6,206 nt of DNA, taken from the NCBI GenBank assembly GCA_948902155.1, contig CAQVQZ010000128.1, forward strand, positions 1 to 6,206, in the 5' to 3' direction. Positions 1-5,771 of this stretch are shown piece by piece. Under the pieces are notes generated by a model. The model saw nothing but the letters and a program-made list of their open reading frames with translations, had not been told where the DNA came from and made no database searches. Positions within the stretch are counted from its first letter, which is position 1. Each line of letters opens with the position of its first letter. The translations under genes were made by a program, and so were the position numbers. This DNA comes from an uncultured Oscillibacter sp. (GTDB lineage: Bacteria > Bacillota_A > Clostridia > Oscillospirales > Oscillospiraceae).

Positions 1-26
1 TCTGCGGGACCCGGCGGCCCTTATGG

Positions 27-869
27 TCAGCTCTTTTCAATAGAAAGCTGTTCCAGGAGAAAGCTCTCGACTGTCTTGGCGACGGTTTCCCGGCAGTCGG
101 AAAAGAAGTGGTCCGCTGGATAACTGACCGTGTGGAACATGACGCCGCCTCGATTTTGGACGGCCCGTTCCAGAGGGGCGCAGTGGAGTTCCGGAGGCGT
201 GTGGACGTCCAGACTCCCGGCAATGCACAGGACCGGTTTCCTTGACAGCGGTTCCGCCAAGCCTTCCAGACAAAATTCCCGGCTGTGTGTGACCGCCTCT
301 TCCAGCAGGGCCTCTCCGCTGGTGCCGTTCAGCCATAGGGCGCTGTCCTCCAGCACCTGGCGGATCGTTCCGGCGGCGCGGGGATTTTCAGCGGCAATTT
401 GAGGAAGTCGCCCGATATCGCAGGGCATCAGCAGGACTCCGGCACGGATTTCCGTCCGGCAGGCCGTCAAATGGGCGCAGACGAAGCCGCCCAGACTGTG
501 CCCCACAGCATAGATGCGATGTTTGTCAATTCCGTGGGCCTCATCTGCCAGGAGCCAGTTCAACGCCGTGTTGGCATCCTCCAGATCATGAGTCAGGGAG
601 TAATCCCCGTCGCTGCCCCAGCTACCGCTGTAGTGAAACACCAGCACATGGAAGCCTGCCCGGCGGAGGAAATGGGCAAGATCAAAATTCCGCTCGCAGC
701 CGGGGATTCCGTGGAACAGCAGGACGACGGGATGCGGCCCCGCCCCTCCGGCGGTGTAAAGGACAGAAAGCAGCCGCCCCCGTCTGCCGGGAATCAGGGT
801 GCCGTGAATATCCGGACGATAGTCGGAGCGCTCACAATGGGTTCCCATACATTGTGTGCTGTCATTCAT
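27..869 (-). CDS. Alpha/beta hydrolase (serine hydrolase fold), substrate unknown
   Basis: This is a 280-residue cytoplasmic hydrolase of the alpha/beta fold, probably an esterase, acyl-peptidase-like or thioesterase-like enzyme. Numbering from the chosen start, the oxyanion-loop motif HGIPG is at about 53-57. The nucleophile elbow GHSLGG places the catalytic Ser at about 125, GSLDVHTPP places the acid Asp at about 221, and PADHFF places the His at about 254, so the triad is complete. There is no signal peptide or membrane segment. An ATG lies 18 bases further upstream (887) but has no Shine-Dalgarno sequence. The ATG at 869 follows GGGGGGA with a 7-base spacer, so I chose it. It overlaps the end of the symporter gene by 8 bases, which indicates translational coupling. 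It is the last gene visible in the operon. The substrate cannot be deduced; the family assignment is firm. Confidence 0.88.
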   Translation of the reverse strand: MNDSTQCMGTHCERSDYRPDIHGTLIPGRRGRLLSVLYTAGGAGPHPVVLLFHGIPGCERNFDLAHFLRRAGFHVLVFHYSGSWGSDGDYSLTHDLEDANTALNWLLADEAHGIDKHRIYAVGHSLGGFVCAHLTACRTEIRAGVLLMPCDIGRLPQIAAENPRAAGTIRQVLEDSALWLNGTSGEALLEEAVTHSREFCLEGLAEPLSRKPVLCIAGSLDVHTPPELHCAPLERAVQNRGGVMFHTVSYPADHFFSDCRETVAKTVESFLLEQLSIEKS

Positions 870-2109
870 CTGATTGTCCCCCCGCATTCAGGTTTTCTCT
901 GTACCAATCCTTCCCGTAGAGAATCCGGGTTACCAACATGGAGGCGACCGTATCCCCGCAGGAGTTGATGAGGGTACACCCGGCGTCAAAGAGCTGGGTC
1001 ATCATCAGAAGCACCGGCAGGGCCGCGGCGGGGAAACCGAAGGCGGAAATCACCATGGTTTCCATGGCCGCGCCGCCGCCGGGAACGGAGGACACCGCCA
1101 CGGAACCGGCCACCGCAATCACCAGAGCAAAGGCAAAGTCCCCGACGCTGTTCAGCGGGTGGCCAAACAGGGCGCAGCAAAGGACGATCTCATAGATGGT
1201 GGCGATACAGGCCCCGTCCATGTGGCAGGTAGCGCCCACCGGCACCACCACGGAGCTGACCTCCCGGGGAACGCCCAGTTTGTCGCAGGCATCCAGCTGC
1301 AAGGGCAGGGCCGCGGCGGAGGAGCGGGTGCCCAGGGCTGTCAGGGCCGGGGTGAGGATGTTTTTGAAGTAGTTCCTCACACCCCAGGGGCCTGCCGCCA
1401 GGAAGGCGTAAAGGGCCAGAAACACGAAGAAGTAGACAATGGCTGCCGGATAGTAAATGAGCAGGCCCCGGGCGTAGCTTTTCAGAAGGTCCGCACCGTA
1501 GGTCCCGGTGAGGTTGGCAAAGTAGGCCAGCAGACCCAGGGGAGCCAGCTTCATCAAAAGCTCTACCATCTTGTAGAACACCAGGGACAGATGGCCCAGC
1601 CACTCCGCCACGGGGCGGCCCTTTTCTCCCAGCAAGGACACCGTGACGCCGAAGAACACCGTAAAGACGATGAGGGCCAGGATATGGCTCCGGGAGATCA
1701 CCAGGGGAAAATCGCTGACGGTGAAGGTGTTGACGATCTGGTCCCCCACGCTCATGACGGCGGTTCCCGCTTCTGCCTCCGCCCCACCCAGCTGAATGGA
1801 GGTGTCTACGCCGAAGATCCCTGTGACGGCAAACATATAAATTCCTGCGACGGCGGCGGTGACCACGAATACACCGATGGTCAGGGCCAGCATCTTCCCC
1901 ACCCGTCTGGTGTCACTGACCCCGGCGATGGAGCTGGAGATGGAGAAGAAGATCAGCGGCACCAGCAGAACGAATAGCAGGTTCAACCAGATTTGTCCGA
2001 TGGGGTAGAGAAAGGCCGCCTTTTCTTCCAGGGAAAGGCCCAGGACAGCACCCAGGGCTACACAAGCAATGAGGATCAGAGGTCCTCGATAAGATGCTCT
2101 ATGGGGCAT
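862..2109 (-). CDS. Dicarboxylate/amino acid:cation symporter (SDF/DAACS family), predicted neutral amino acid specificity
   Basis: This is a 415-residue integral membrane protein that should import an amino acid with sodium or protons. The N-terminal half has several hydrophobic helices (about 10-27, 38-63, 72-95, 143-163, 177-200, 212-238). The transport core follows: HP1 with TRSSAA (261-266), TM7 with HMDGA (296-300) in place of the family's NMDGT, HP2 with VPGGG (342-346), and TM8 with Asp375, Thr379, Asn382 and Asp386. In this TM8 the residue equivalent to GltPh Arg397, which binds the side-chain carboxylate of aspartate or glutamate, is Cys378. That points away from acidic substrates and toward small neutral ones, as in ASCT-type and SstT-type relatives. 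The length is like SstT. AGGGAG lies 10 bases upstream of the start and overlaps the stop codon of the peptidase gene 16 bases away. The family is certain; the substrate is inferred. Confidence 0.93.
   Translation of the reverse strand: MPHRASYRGPLILIACVALGAVLGLSLEEKAAFLYPIGQIWLNLLFVLLVPLIFFSISSSIAGVSDTRRVGKMLALTIGVFVVTAAVAGIYMFAVTGIFGVDTSIQLGGAEAEAGTAVMSVGDQIVNTFTVSDFPLVISRSHILALIVFTVFFGVTVSLLGEKGRPVAEWLGHLSLVFYKMVELLMKLAPLGLLAYFANLTGTYGADLLKSYARGLLIYYPAAIVYFFVFLALYAFLAAGPWGVRNYFKNILTPALTALGTRSSAAALPLQLDACDKLGVPREVSSVVVPVGATCHMDGACIATIYEIVLCCALFGHPLNSVGDFAFALVIAVAGSVAVSSVPGGGAAMETMVISAFGFPAAALPVLLMMTQLFDAGCTLINSCGDTVASMLVTRILYGKDWYRENLNAGGQSDE
877..883 (-). promoter_or_regulatory. Ribosome binding site for the hydrolase, inside the symporter 3' end
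   Basis: GGGGGGA lies 7 bases before the ATG at 869 and within the last codons of the symporter gene. It favours the shorter hydrolase start over the ATG at 887, which is preceded only by an A-rich stretch with no SD-like sequence. Confidence 0.6.
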
Positions 2110-2125
2110 AGTGAATGCGCTCCCT

Positions 2126-2740
2126 TTAAATCATGTATTCTACCGTTTTTTCCTCTGTCAGCTTTGTGTTCTCATTGAACAGCAGGACGGCCTCCCGTTC
2201 CTCCGGAGGGGGAAGGGCATAGACGCCGGTTCCCTCAAAATAGCGGACCGGTACGATCCGGTTATAGGACGCCGGATGGGCTTCATCCATTTGCAGGGCC
2301 GGGTCGTCAAAGGGGCTTGGCCGGTAGTAGGGGTCAAAAAAGTAAACCATATCCCCCCGCACATCTGTCAGCAGCACATAGTGCCAGCCCTCGAGATCCA
2401 CCCGGACCACGGCGGCCCCTCTCCGGCACAGGGTATCCAGCAGCCTTCCGTTCTGGGAGAAATTCACCTCTTGCCCGGAGAGGTATTGGCTGGAAACCGG
2501 CAGGTGCCCCGCTTGGCCGAAGCCGCTCAGCCAGCTGCTGAGGAACATCATGGCCATGCAGGAGGTGCCGCATTTCCCGCAGGTCCCGTCCGGGCCGAAG
2601 CAGTCCAGACAGTACAATGTGACGCTCCGGATGATCTCCGGCGGGATCTCCTCCCGGCGAAAGAGATAGCTGACGGCATTGAGCATGGAGGTGGGGCCGC
2701 AGTCGTATCCCGTCATCTGGTAACGAAGAGGATTATCCAT
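2126..2740 (-). CDS. Standalone C39-like papain-fold cysteine peptidase
   Basis: This 204-residue protein resembles the peptidase C39 domain of bacteriocin-processing transporters, but here it stands alone without membrane or ATPase domains. The expected active site is intact: oxyanion Gln8, Cys14 in YDCGPTSML, His120 in GWHYVLLT and Asp136 in FFDPYY. The Gln-to-Cys spacing of six residues matches classical C39 proteins. There is no signal peptide, so it should act in the cytoplasm. A Cys cluster in the insert (Cys44, Cys47, Cys54, Cys57, Cys61, as CxxC-x6-CxxC-x3-C) is noteworthy and could bind metal or form disulfides. The start at 2740 is set by AAGGAGG with an 8-base spacer. The gene is first in a tight set with the symporter and hydrolase, 54 bp after mnmA. 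No leader-peptide substrate gene is visible nearby. The fold assignment is good; the role is unknown. Confidence 0.82.
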   Translation of the reverse strand: MDNPLRYQMTGYDCGPTSMLNAVSYLFRREEIPPEIIRSVTLYCLDCFGPDGTCGKCGTSCMAMMFLSSWLSGFGQAGHLPVSSQYLSGQEVNFSQNGRLLDTLCRRGAAVVRVDLEGWHYVLLTDVRGDMVYFFDPYYRPSPFDDPALQMDEAHPASYNRIVPVRYFEGTGVYALPPPEEREAVLLFNENTKLTEEKTVEYMI

Positions 2741-2755
2741 TCAGCGTGCCTCCTT

Positions 2756-2794
2756 CCGGTATCGTATCCGTTGTATCCTTTGGATAGTGTCCGG
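2756..2794 (-). repeat. GTATCC direct repeats and imperfect hairpin between mnmA and the peptidase gene
   Basis: On the plus strand GTATC occurs at 2759-2763, and GTATCC at 2764-2769 and 2773-2778. The last copy pairs with GGATA at 2782-2786 across a TTT loop, and CCGG at 2756-2759 can pair with CCGG at 2791-2794. Read on the minus strand there is no U-tract after it, so a rho-independent terminator is not supported. It could be an operator, a processing or pausing hairpin, or chance. It begins directly after the mnmA stop and ends just before the ribosome binding site of the next gene. Confidence 0.35.
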
Positions 2795-3910
2795 CTAGTC
2801 TGAGGGAAGAATTTCTCCGCCGCCCAGCACCGTGTCTCCGTCATAAAGCACCGCCGCCTGGCCCGGGGCAGGAGATCGCTGGGGTTCGTCAAATACCACG
2901 CGCACCCGGCCTTTTCCGGCGGGATAGGCCGTGGCGGGCAACTCCTTTTGGGTGCTCCTCAGCTTGACGCCGCAGGAAAACGGCCGCTCCTGAGCCGTCC
3001 CGGAAATCCAATGAAACGTTCCCGCTTCAATCCAGGCCCGGAGCAGCGCCTTTTTTCCGCCCAGGGTAACGGTGTTGTCTTCTGCGGAGACGCCGCAGAC
3101 ATAAAGACGCTCCGGCGCGGAGATTCCCAGGCCCCGCCGCTGACCGACGGTGTAGTGAATCACGCCCCGGTGGGTTCCTAGGACCCTCCCGGCGGTATCC
3201 ACAAAATCTCCGGGGACGGCGGCTCTGCCGGAAATCCGCTCCACGGCGGCGGCATAGTCCCCATCCGGGGCAAAGCAGATATCCTGGCTATCCCGTTTTC
3301 CCGCATTGGCGAGTCCAGCTTTCCAGGCAATTTTGCGGACTTTGGACTTTTGGAGCCCTCCCAGAGGGAACAGGGTATGGGCAAGCTGGTCCTGGGTCAT
3401 GCCGTAGAGAAAATAACTCTGGTCCTTTGACTGATCCAGCGCTTTTTTCAGGACATACTGCCCGTCCCGTTTTTCGATCCTGGCGTAGTGGCCGGTGGCA
3501 AGATAATCACAGCCAAGCACTTTAGCCCGCTCCAGAAGCCGCCCGAATTTCAGGTACCGGTTGCAGTCAACGCAGGGATTGGGCGTTAGACCGCCTTCGT
3601 AACCGGCGGCGAACTTCTCCATCACCGCCGCCCGGAATGCGTCCTTGAAGTTGAACACATAGTAGGGTATCCCCAGCCGGAAGGCCGCCGCCCGGGCATC
3701 CTCCACGTCCTCCAGGGAGCAGCAGGTCCGGCGGCTGAGCCCCGCGTCTTCGCTGTCAAAGAGCTTCATGGTACAGCCCGCGCAGTCATAGCCCTGCCGT
3801 TTCAGCAAAAGAGCGGCGGCGGAGGAATCCACGCCGCCGCTCATGGCCACCAAAACCTTACCGCCCACAGCCTTCACAGTGGGCGCAGTCCGGAAACTGG
3901 GCCGGGTCAT
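2795..3910 (-). CDS. mnmA: tRNA-specific 2-thiouridylase MnmA
   Basis: MnmA adenylates U34 of the Lys, Glu and Gln tRNAs and replaces its 2-oxygen with sulfur passed on as a persulfide. In this 371-residue reading the ATP pyrophosphatase loop SGGVDSS is at 24-30. The first catalytic Cys is 113 in TPNPCVDCNR, and the second, which carries the persulfide, is Cys212 in SQDICF. The tRNA-binding and C-terminal beta-barrel region includes HYTVGQRRGLGI (252-263). Length is normal for the family. The ATG at 3910 has AAGG 8 bases upstream but lies inside iscU, giving a 53-base overlap. GTG codons at 3877 and 3868 would give a more typical N-terminus close to the P-loop but lack a well-placed SD sequence. 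Placement right after iscS and iscU suggests direct sulfur transfer from this IscS, as known for B. subtilis YrvO and MnmA. Confidence 0.96.
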   Translation of the reverse strand: MTRPSFRTAPTVKAVGGKVLVAMSGGVDSSAAALLLKRQGYDCAGCTMKLFDSEDAGLSRRTCCSLEDVEDARAAAFRLGIPYYVFNFKDAFRAAVMEKFAAGYEGGLTPNPCVDCNRYLKFGRLLERAKVLGCDYLATGHYARIEKRDGQYVLKKALDQSKDQSYFLYGMTQDQLAHTLFPLGGLQKSKVRKIAWKAGLANAGKRDSQDICFAPDGDYAAAVERISGRAAVPGDFVDTAGRVLGTHRGVIHYTVGQRRGLGISAPERLYVCGVSAEDNTVTLGGKKALLRAWIEAGTFHWISGTAQERPFSCGVKLRSTQKELPATAYPAGKGRVRVVFDEPQRSPAPGQAAVLYDGDTVLGGGEILPSD

Positions 3911-4289
3911 AGGCCACGCCTTGCCGGTCGTAGTAGTCCTTCAGCGCCGCCTTGATGGCCTCCTCCGCCAGGACGGAGCAGTGGAGCTTGTGGGCCGGGA
4001 GGCCGTCCAGGGCCTCGGCCACCGCCTTGTTGGTCAGGGCCATGGCCTCGGACACCGGCTTGCCCTTGATAAGCTCCGTGGCCATGGAGCTGGAGGCGAT
4101 GGCGCTTCCGCAGCCGAAGGTCTGGAACTTCACGTCCTCGATGACGCCGTCCCGGATTTTCAGGTAGATTTTCATGATGTCGCCGCATTTGGCGTTGCCC
4201 ACTTCTCCCACGCCGTCGGCGTTTTCGATGGTCCCCACGTTCCGGGGGTTGCGGAAATGGTCCATTACTTTCTCGCTGTATAATGCCAT
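3858..4289 (-). CDS. iscU: Fe-S cluster assembly scaffold IscU/NifU-like, with Cys-rich tail
   Basis: This 143-residue scaffold receives sulfur from IscS and assembles [2Fe-2S] or [4Fe-4S] clusters for transfer to target proteins. Numbering from the ATG at 4289, the ligands are Cys35 and Asp37 (AKCGD), Cys60 (GCGSA), and His103-Cys104 (KLHCS), the full IscU set. The HscA-recognition motif LPPVK appears as LPAHK, which fits the lack of hscA and hscB nearby. The protein ends with a CxxCxxC tail (Cys135, Cys138, Cys141, CAHCEGCGR) beyond the core fold. The frame stays open back to an ATG at 4346, but 4289 has AGGAGG with a 9-base spacer and begins at the conserved MALYSEKVMDHF. The start is 14 bases after the iscS stop. 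The 3' end overlaps the 5' end of mnmA. Confidence 0.95.
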   Translation of the reverse strand: MALYSEKVMDHFRNPRNVGTIENADGVGEVGNAKCGDIMKIYLKIRDGVIEDVKFQTFGCGSAIASSSMATELIKGKPVSEAMALTNKAVAEALDGLPAHKLHCSVLAEEAIKAALKDYYDRQGVAYDPAQFPDCAHCEGCGR

Positions 4290-4298
4290 GATTTCAAT

Positions 4299-4304
4299 CC
4301 TCCT
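4299..4304 (-). promoter_or_regulatory. Ribosome binding site deciding the iscU start
   Basis: AGGAGG lies 9 bases before the ATG at 4289, and its first base is the last base of the iscS TGA stop. This supports coupled translation of iscS and iscU. It rules in the short IscU start over the in-frame ATG at 4346, whose extra residues are read from iscS coding sequence and do not resemble IscU. Confidence 0.85.
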
Positions 4305-5491
4305 CAGATGATATGGGTTGCCTTGCCGCTCTCCAGGTCCCGCCACACCGGGGACATGCTCCGCAGATACGAAACCACGTCCCGGACGGCTTCGATTAGA
4401 TACTCCACTTCCTCCTCCGTCGTCTCTTCGCCGATGGTCAGCCGCAAAGAGCCGTGGGCGATCTCGTGGGGCCGCCCGATGGCCAGCAGCACGTGGCTGG
4501 GGTCCAGGGACCCGGAGGTACAGGCGGACCCGGAGGAGGCGCAGATGCCCTTGTCGTCCAGCAGAAGCAGCAGGGATTCGCCCTCAATGCCCTCAAAGCA
4601 AAAATTCACGTTCCCTGGGAGCCGCTTTGCCGGGTCGCCGTTCAGGACGCTGTGGGGAATCTCCGCAAGGCCCGCGATGAGCCTGTCCCGCAGGGCGGAG
4701 ATACGGACGGCGTTCTCCGTCAGATGGGCGCAGGACTCCTCCAGCGCCGCCGCCATGCCCACGATGGCGGGGAGGTTTTCCGTCCCGGCCCGCCGGCCCC
4801 GCTCCTGGGCCCCGCCCTCAATGAGGTTCGTCAGGGCCACGCCCCGGCGGGCGTACAGGGCGCCGATGCCCTTGGGCCCGTGGAACTTGTGGGCGGAGAG
4901 GGAGAGAAGGTCAATGTTCTGCGGCCCCACGTCGATGGGCAGGTGCCCCGCCGCCTGGACCGCGTCGGTGTGGAACAGCACCCCCGCCTCCCGGCAGACT
5001 GCGCCGATCTCCGAGACGGGCTGGACGGTGCCGATCTCGTTGTTGGCGTACATGACGCTTACCAGGCAGGTGTCGGGCCGGATGGCCGCCCGGACCTGCT
5101 CCGGCGTCACCAGGCCGTTTTCGTGGACGTCCAGCAGGGTGACGGCAAAGCCTTCGCCCTCCAGCCTTTTCAGGGTGTGGAGCACTGCGTGGTGCTCGAA
5201 GGCGGTGGAGACGATGTGGCGCTTGCCCTTCCGGGCCCCCAGGGCGGCGGCGGAACGAATGGCCTGGTTGTCCGCCTCGCTGCCGCCGGAGGTGAAGGTG
5301 AGCTCCCTTGCCTCGCAGCCAAGACAGGCGGCGATTCGCCCCCGGGCGTCCTCCAGGGCCTCCCTGGCCCTCTGGCCGAAGGTGTAGAGGCTGGAGGGGT
5401 TGCCGTAGATCTCGTCCATATAGGGCAGCATAGCGTCCACAGCGGTCCGGCTCATCTTCGTTGTGGCCGCGTTATCGGCATAGATTTTCAT
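4304..5491 (-). CDS. iscS: Cysteine desulfurase IscS/NifS
   Basis: This PLP enzyme converts L-cysteine to L-alanine and holds the sulfur as a persulfide for delivery to IscU, MnmA and other acceptors. In the 395-residue protein, the N-terminal YADNAATT (4-11) is typical. SGGSEADN (68-75) contacts PLP phosphate, FEHHAV contains the catalytic His100, and HTDAVQ contains Asp176, which pairs with the pyridine nitrogen. [12 protein letters not shown] places the PLP Lys at 202, RAGTEN is at 234-239, and the active-site loop [15 protein letters not shown] places the sulfur-carrying Cys at 324. The long Cys loop marks it as group I (IscS/NifS rather than SufS). The start at 5491 follows GGAGG by 7 bases. 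It is first in the isc operon, directly downstream of a strong promoter overlapped by paired operators. All key residues are present. Confidence 0.97.
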   Translation of the reverse strand: MKIYADNAATTKMSRTAVDAMLPYMDEIYGNPSSLYTFGQRAREALEDARGRIAACLGCEARELTFTSGGSEADNQAIRSAAALGARKGKRHIVSTAFEHHAVLHTLKRLEGEGFAVTLLDVHENGLVTPEQVRAAIRPDTCLVSVMYANNEIGTVQPVSEIGAVCREAGVLFHTDAVQAAGHLPIDVGPQNIDLLSLSAHKFHGPKGIGALYARRGVALTNLIEGGAQERGRRAGTENLPAIVGMAAALEESCAHLTENAVRISALRDRLIAGLAEIPHSVLNGDPAKRLPGNVNFCFEGIEGESLLLLLDDKGICASSGSACTSGSLDPSHVLLAIGRPHEIAHGSLRLTIGEETTEEEVEYLIEAVRDVVSYLRSMSPVWRDLESGKATHII

Positions 5492-5508
5492 AGGGAATCC
5501 TCCGTTTT

Positions 5509-5535
5509 GATTACCTAGTATCTTTATTGGTAATT
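5509..5535 (-). promoter_or_regulatory. Operator copy 2 over the predicted transcription start of iscS
   Basis: Read on the minus strand this is AATTACC, 13 bases, then GGTAATC, an inverted repeat with 6 of 7 arm bases complementary. It has the same arms and the same spacer length as the copy at 5548-5574. It starts just after the -10 element, covers the predicted +1 (about 5531), and ends 5 bases before the ribosome binding site, a classic repressor position. The likely ligand is a dimeric regulator such as an Rrf2/IscR-type protein, but the regulator is inferred only from the genes controlled. Confidence 0.72.
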
Positions 5536-5537
5536 GG

Positions 5538-5565
5538 ATTATAGCATAATTACCCAGCTTGTCAA
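5538..5565 (-). promoter_or_regulatory. Sigma-A promoter of the iscS-iscU-mnmA operon
   Basis: On the minus strand a perfect TTGACA (-35, 5560-5565) is separated by 16 bases from a perfect TATAAT (-10, 5538-5543). The -10 is preceded by TG in the extended position (TGCTATAAT). Start of transcription should be near 5531, leaving a leader of about 40 bases, too short for a riboswitch or T-box. Such a strong core promoter for a controlled housekeeping pathway fits negative regulation by the flanking operators. Confidence 0.88.
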
Positions 5566-5574
5566 TAGGTAATT
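5548..5574 (-). promoter_or_regulatory. Operator copy 1 overlapping the -35 of the iscS promoter
   Basis: AATTACC, 13 bases, GGTAATT is an exact 7-base inverted repeat that encloses the -35 hexamer in its spacer. Together with the copy at 5509-5535 the shared half-site reads ATTACCNA(T/G). The centres of the two copies are 39 bp apart (5561 and 5522). Binding here should block sigma contact with the -35. The arms do not obviously match the E. coli IscR type 1 consensus as I recall it, so the family of the regulator is open. Confidence 0.75.
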
Positions 5575-5594
5575 TGAGTTTTTGAACACTGCCG

Positions 5595-5614
5595 GAAAAG
5601 ATACCGGTATTTTC
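5595..5614. repeat. Short palindrome centred on ATACCGGTAT upstream of the iscS promoter
   Basis: ATACCGGTAT (5601-5610) is a perfect 10-base palindrome. With one extra base on the left (G5600) the symmetry extends to GAAAA on one side and TTTC on the other. It lies about 30 bases upstream of the -35 element, a position where an activator or a second regulator could bind, but it may be chance. Confidence 0.35.
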
Positions 5615-5653
5615 AATATTATTCCGTTAGAACGTGCGCCCGCCGGTGCGCTG

Positions 5654-5697
5654 AAAACGGCGGTCTTGAAATCTGTTGTTTTTCAAAACCGCCGTTT
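5654..5697 (-). terminator. Probable rho-independent terminator after the sugar kinase gene
   Basis: The arms AAACGGCGGT (5655-5664) and ACCGCCGTTT (5688-5697) are exactly complementary. They extend inward, after one C/A mismatch, through TTGAAA and TTTCAA, giving a 17-pair stem with one mismatch and a 9-base loop. On the minus strand the stem is followed by a short run of four T bases that partly pairs with the leading A bases. It lies 74 bases beyond the kinase stop codon and upstream of the isc promoter, so it would insulate the two units. The T-tract is short, which limits confidence. Confidence 0.6.
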
Positions 5698-5771
5698 GGT
5701 GCTTGTTTTTGGGTGGCGCGCCATTAACACCGCTGATCGGACATAAGCTGGGTATCCTGGTGCCCGGCATA

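Noticed and set aside
1..26. A GGGCC/GGTCCC-like sequence after the hydrolase stop, possibly a terminator stem
   Set aside because: The window ends before any complete stem or U-tract can be seen, so no terminator call is possible.
874..1977. A long open frame on the plus strand opposite the symporter gene
   Set aside because: It is antisense to an unmistakable SDF transporter, its translation is rich in Gly, Gln and His with no recognisable fold, and GC-rich coding DNA often leaves the opposite strand open.
2111..2803. A plus-strand frame opposite the peptidase gene
   Set aside because: No family resemblance, and it mirrors the peptidase gene, which has a strong ribosome binding site and an intact active site.
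4290..4346. An N-terminal extension of IscU from an upstream ATG
   Set aside because: The extra residues are read from the end of iscS, do not resemble IscU, and the ATG at 4289 has a perfect AGGAGG.
4308..5518. Two overlapping long open frames on the plus strand opposite iscS
   Set aside because: Both are antisense to a fully conserved cysteine desulfurase and show low-complexity Arg, Ser, Gly and Pro composition, as expected for shadow frames.
5714..5723. The palindrome TGGCGCGCCA
   Set aside because: A 10-base GC-rich palindrome alone in GC-rich DNA, not repeated and not placed near a promoter; probably chance.
5492..5771. A riboswitch, T-box or iscR gene in the iscS upstream region
   Set aside because: The predicted leader is only about 40 bases, there is no coding frame with an Rrf2 signature, and no known RNA motif is recognisable.
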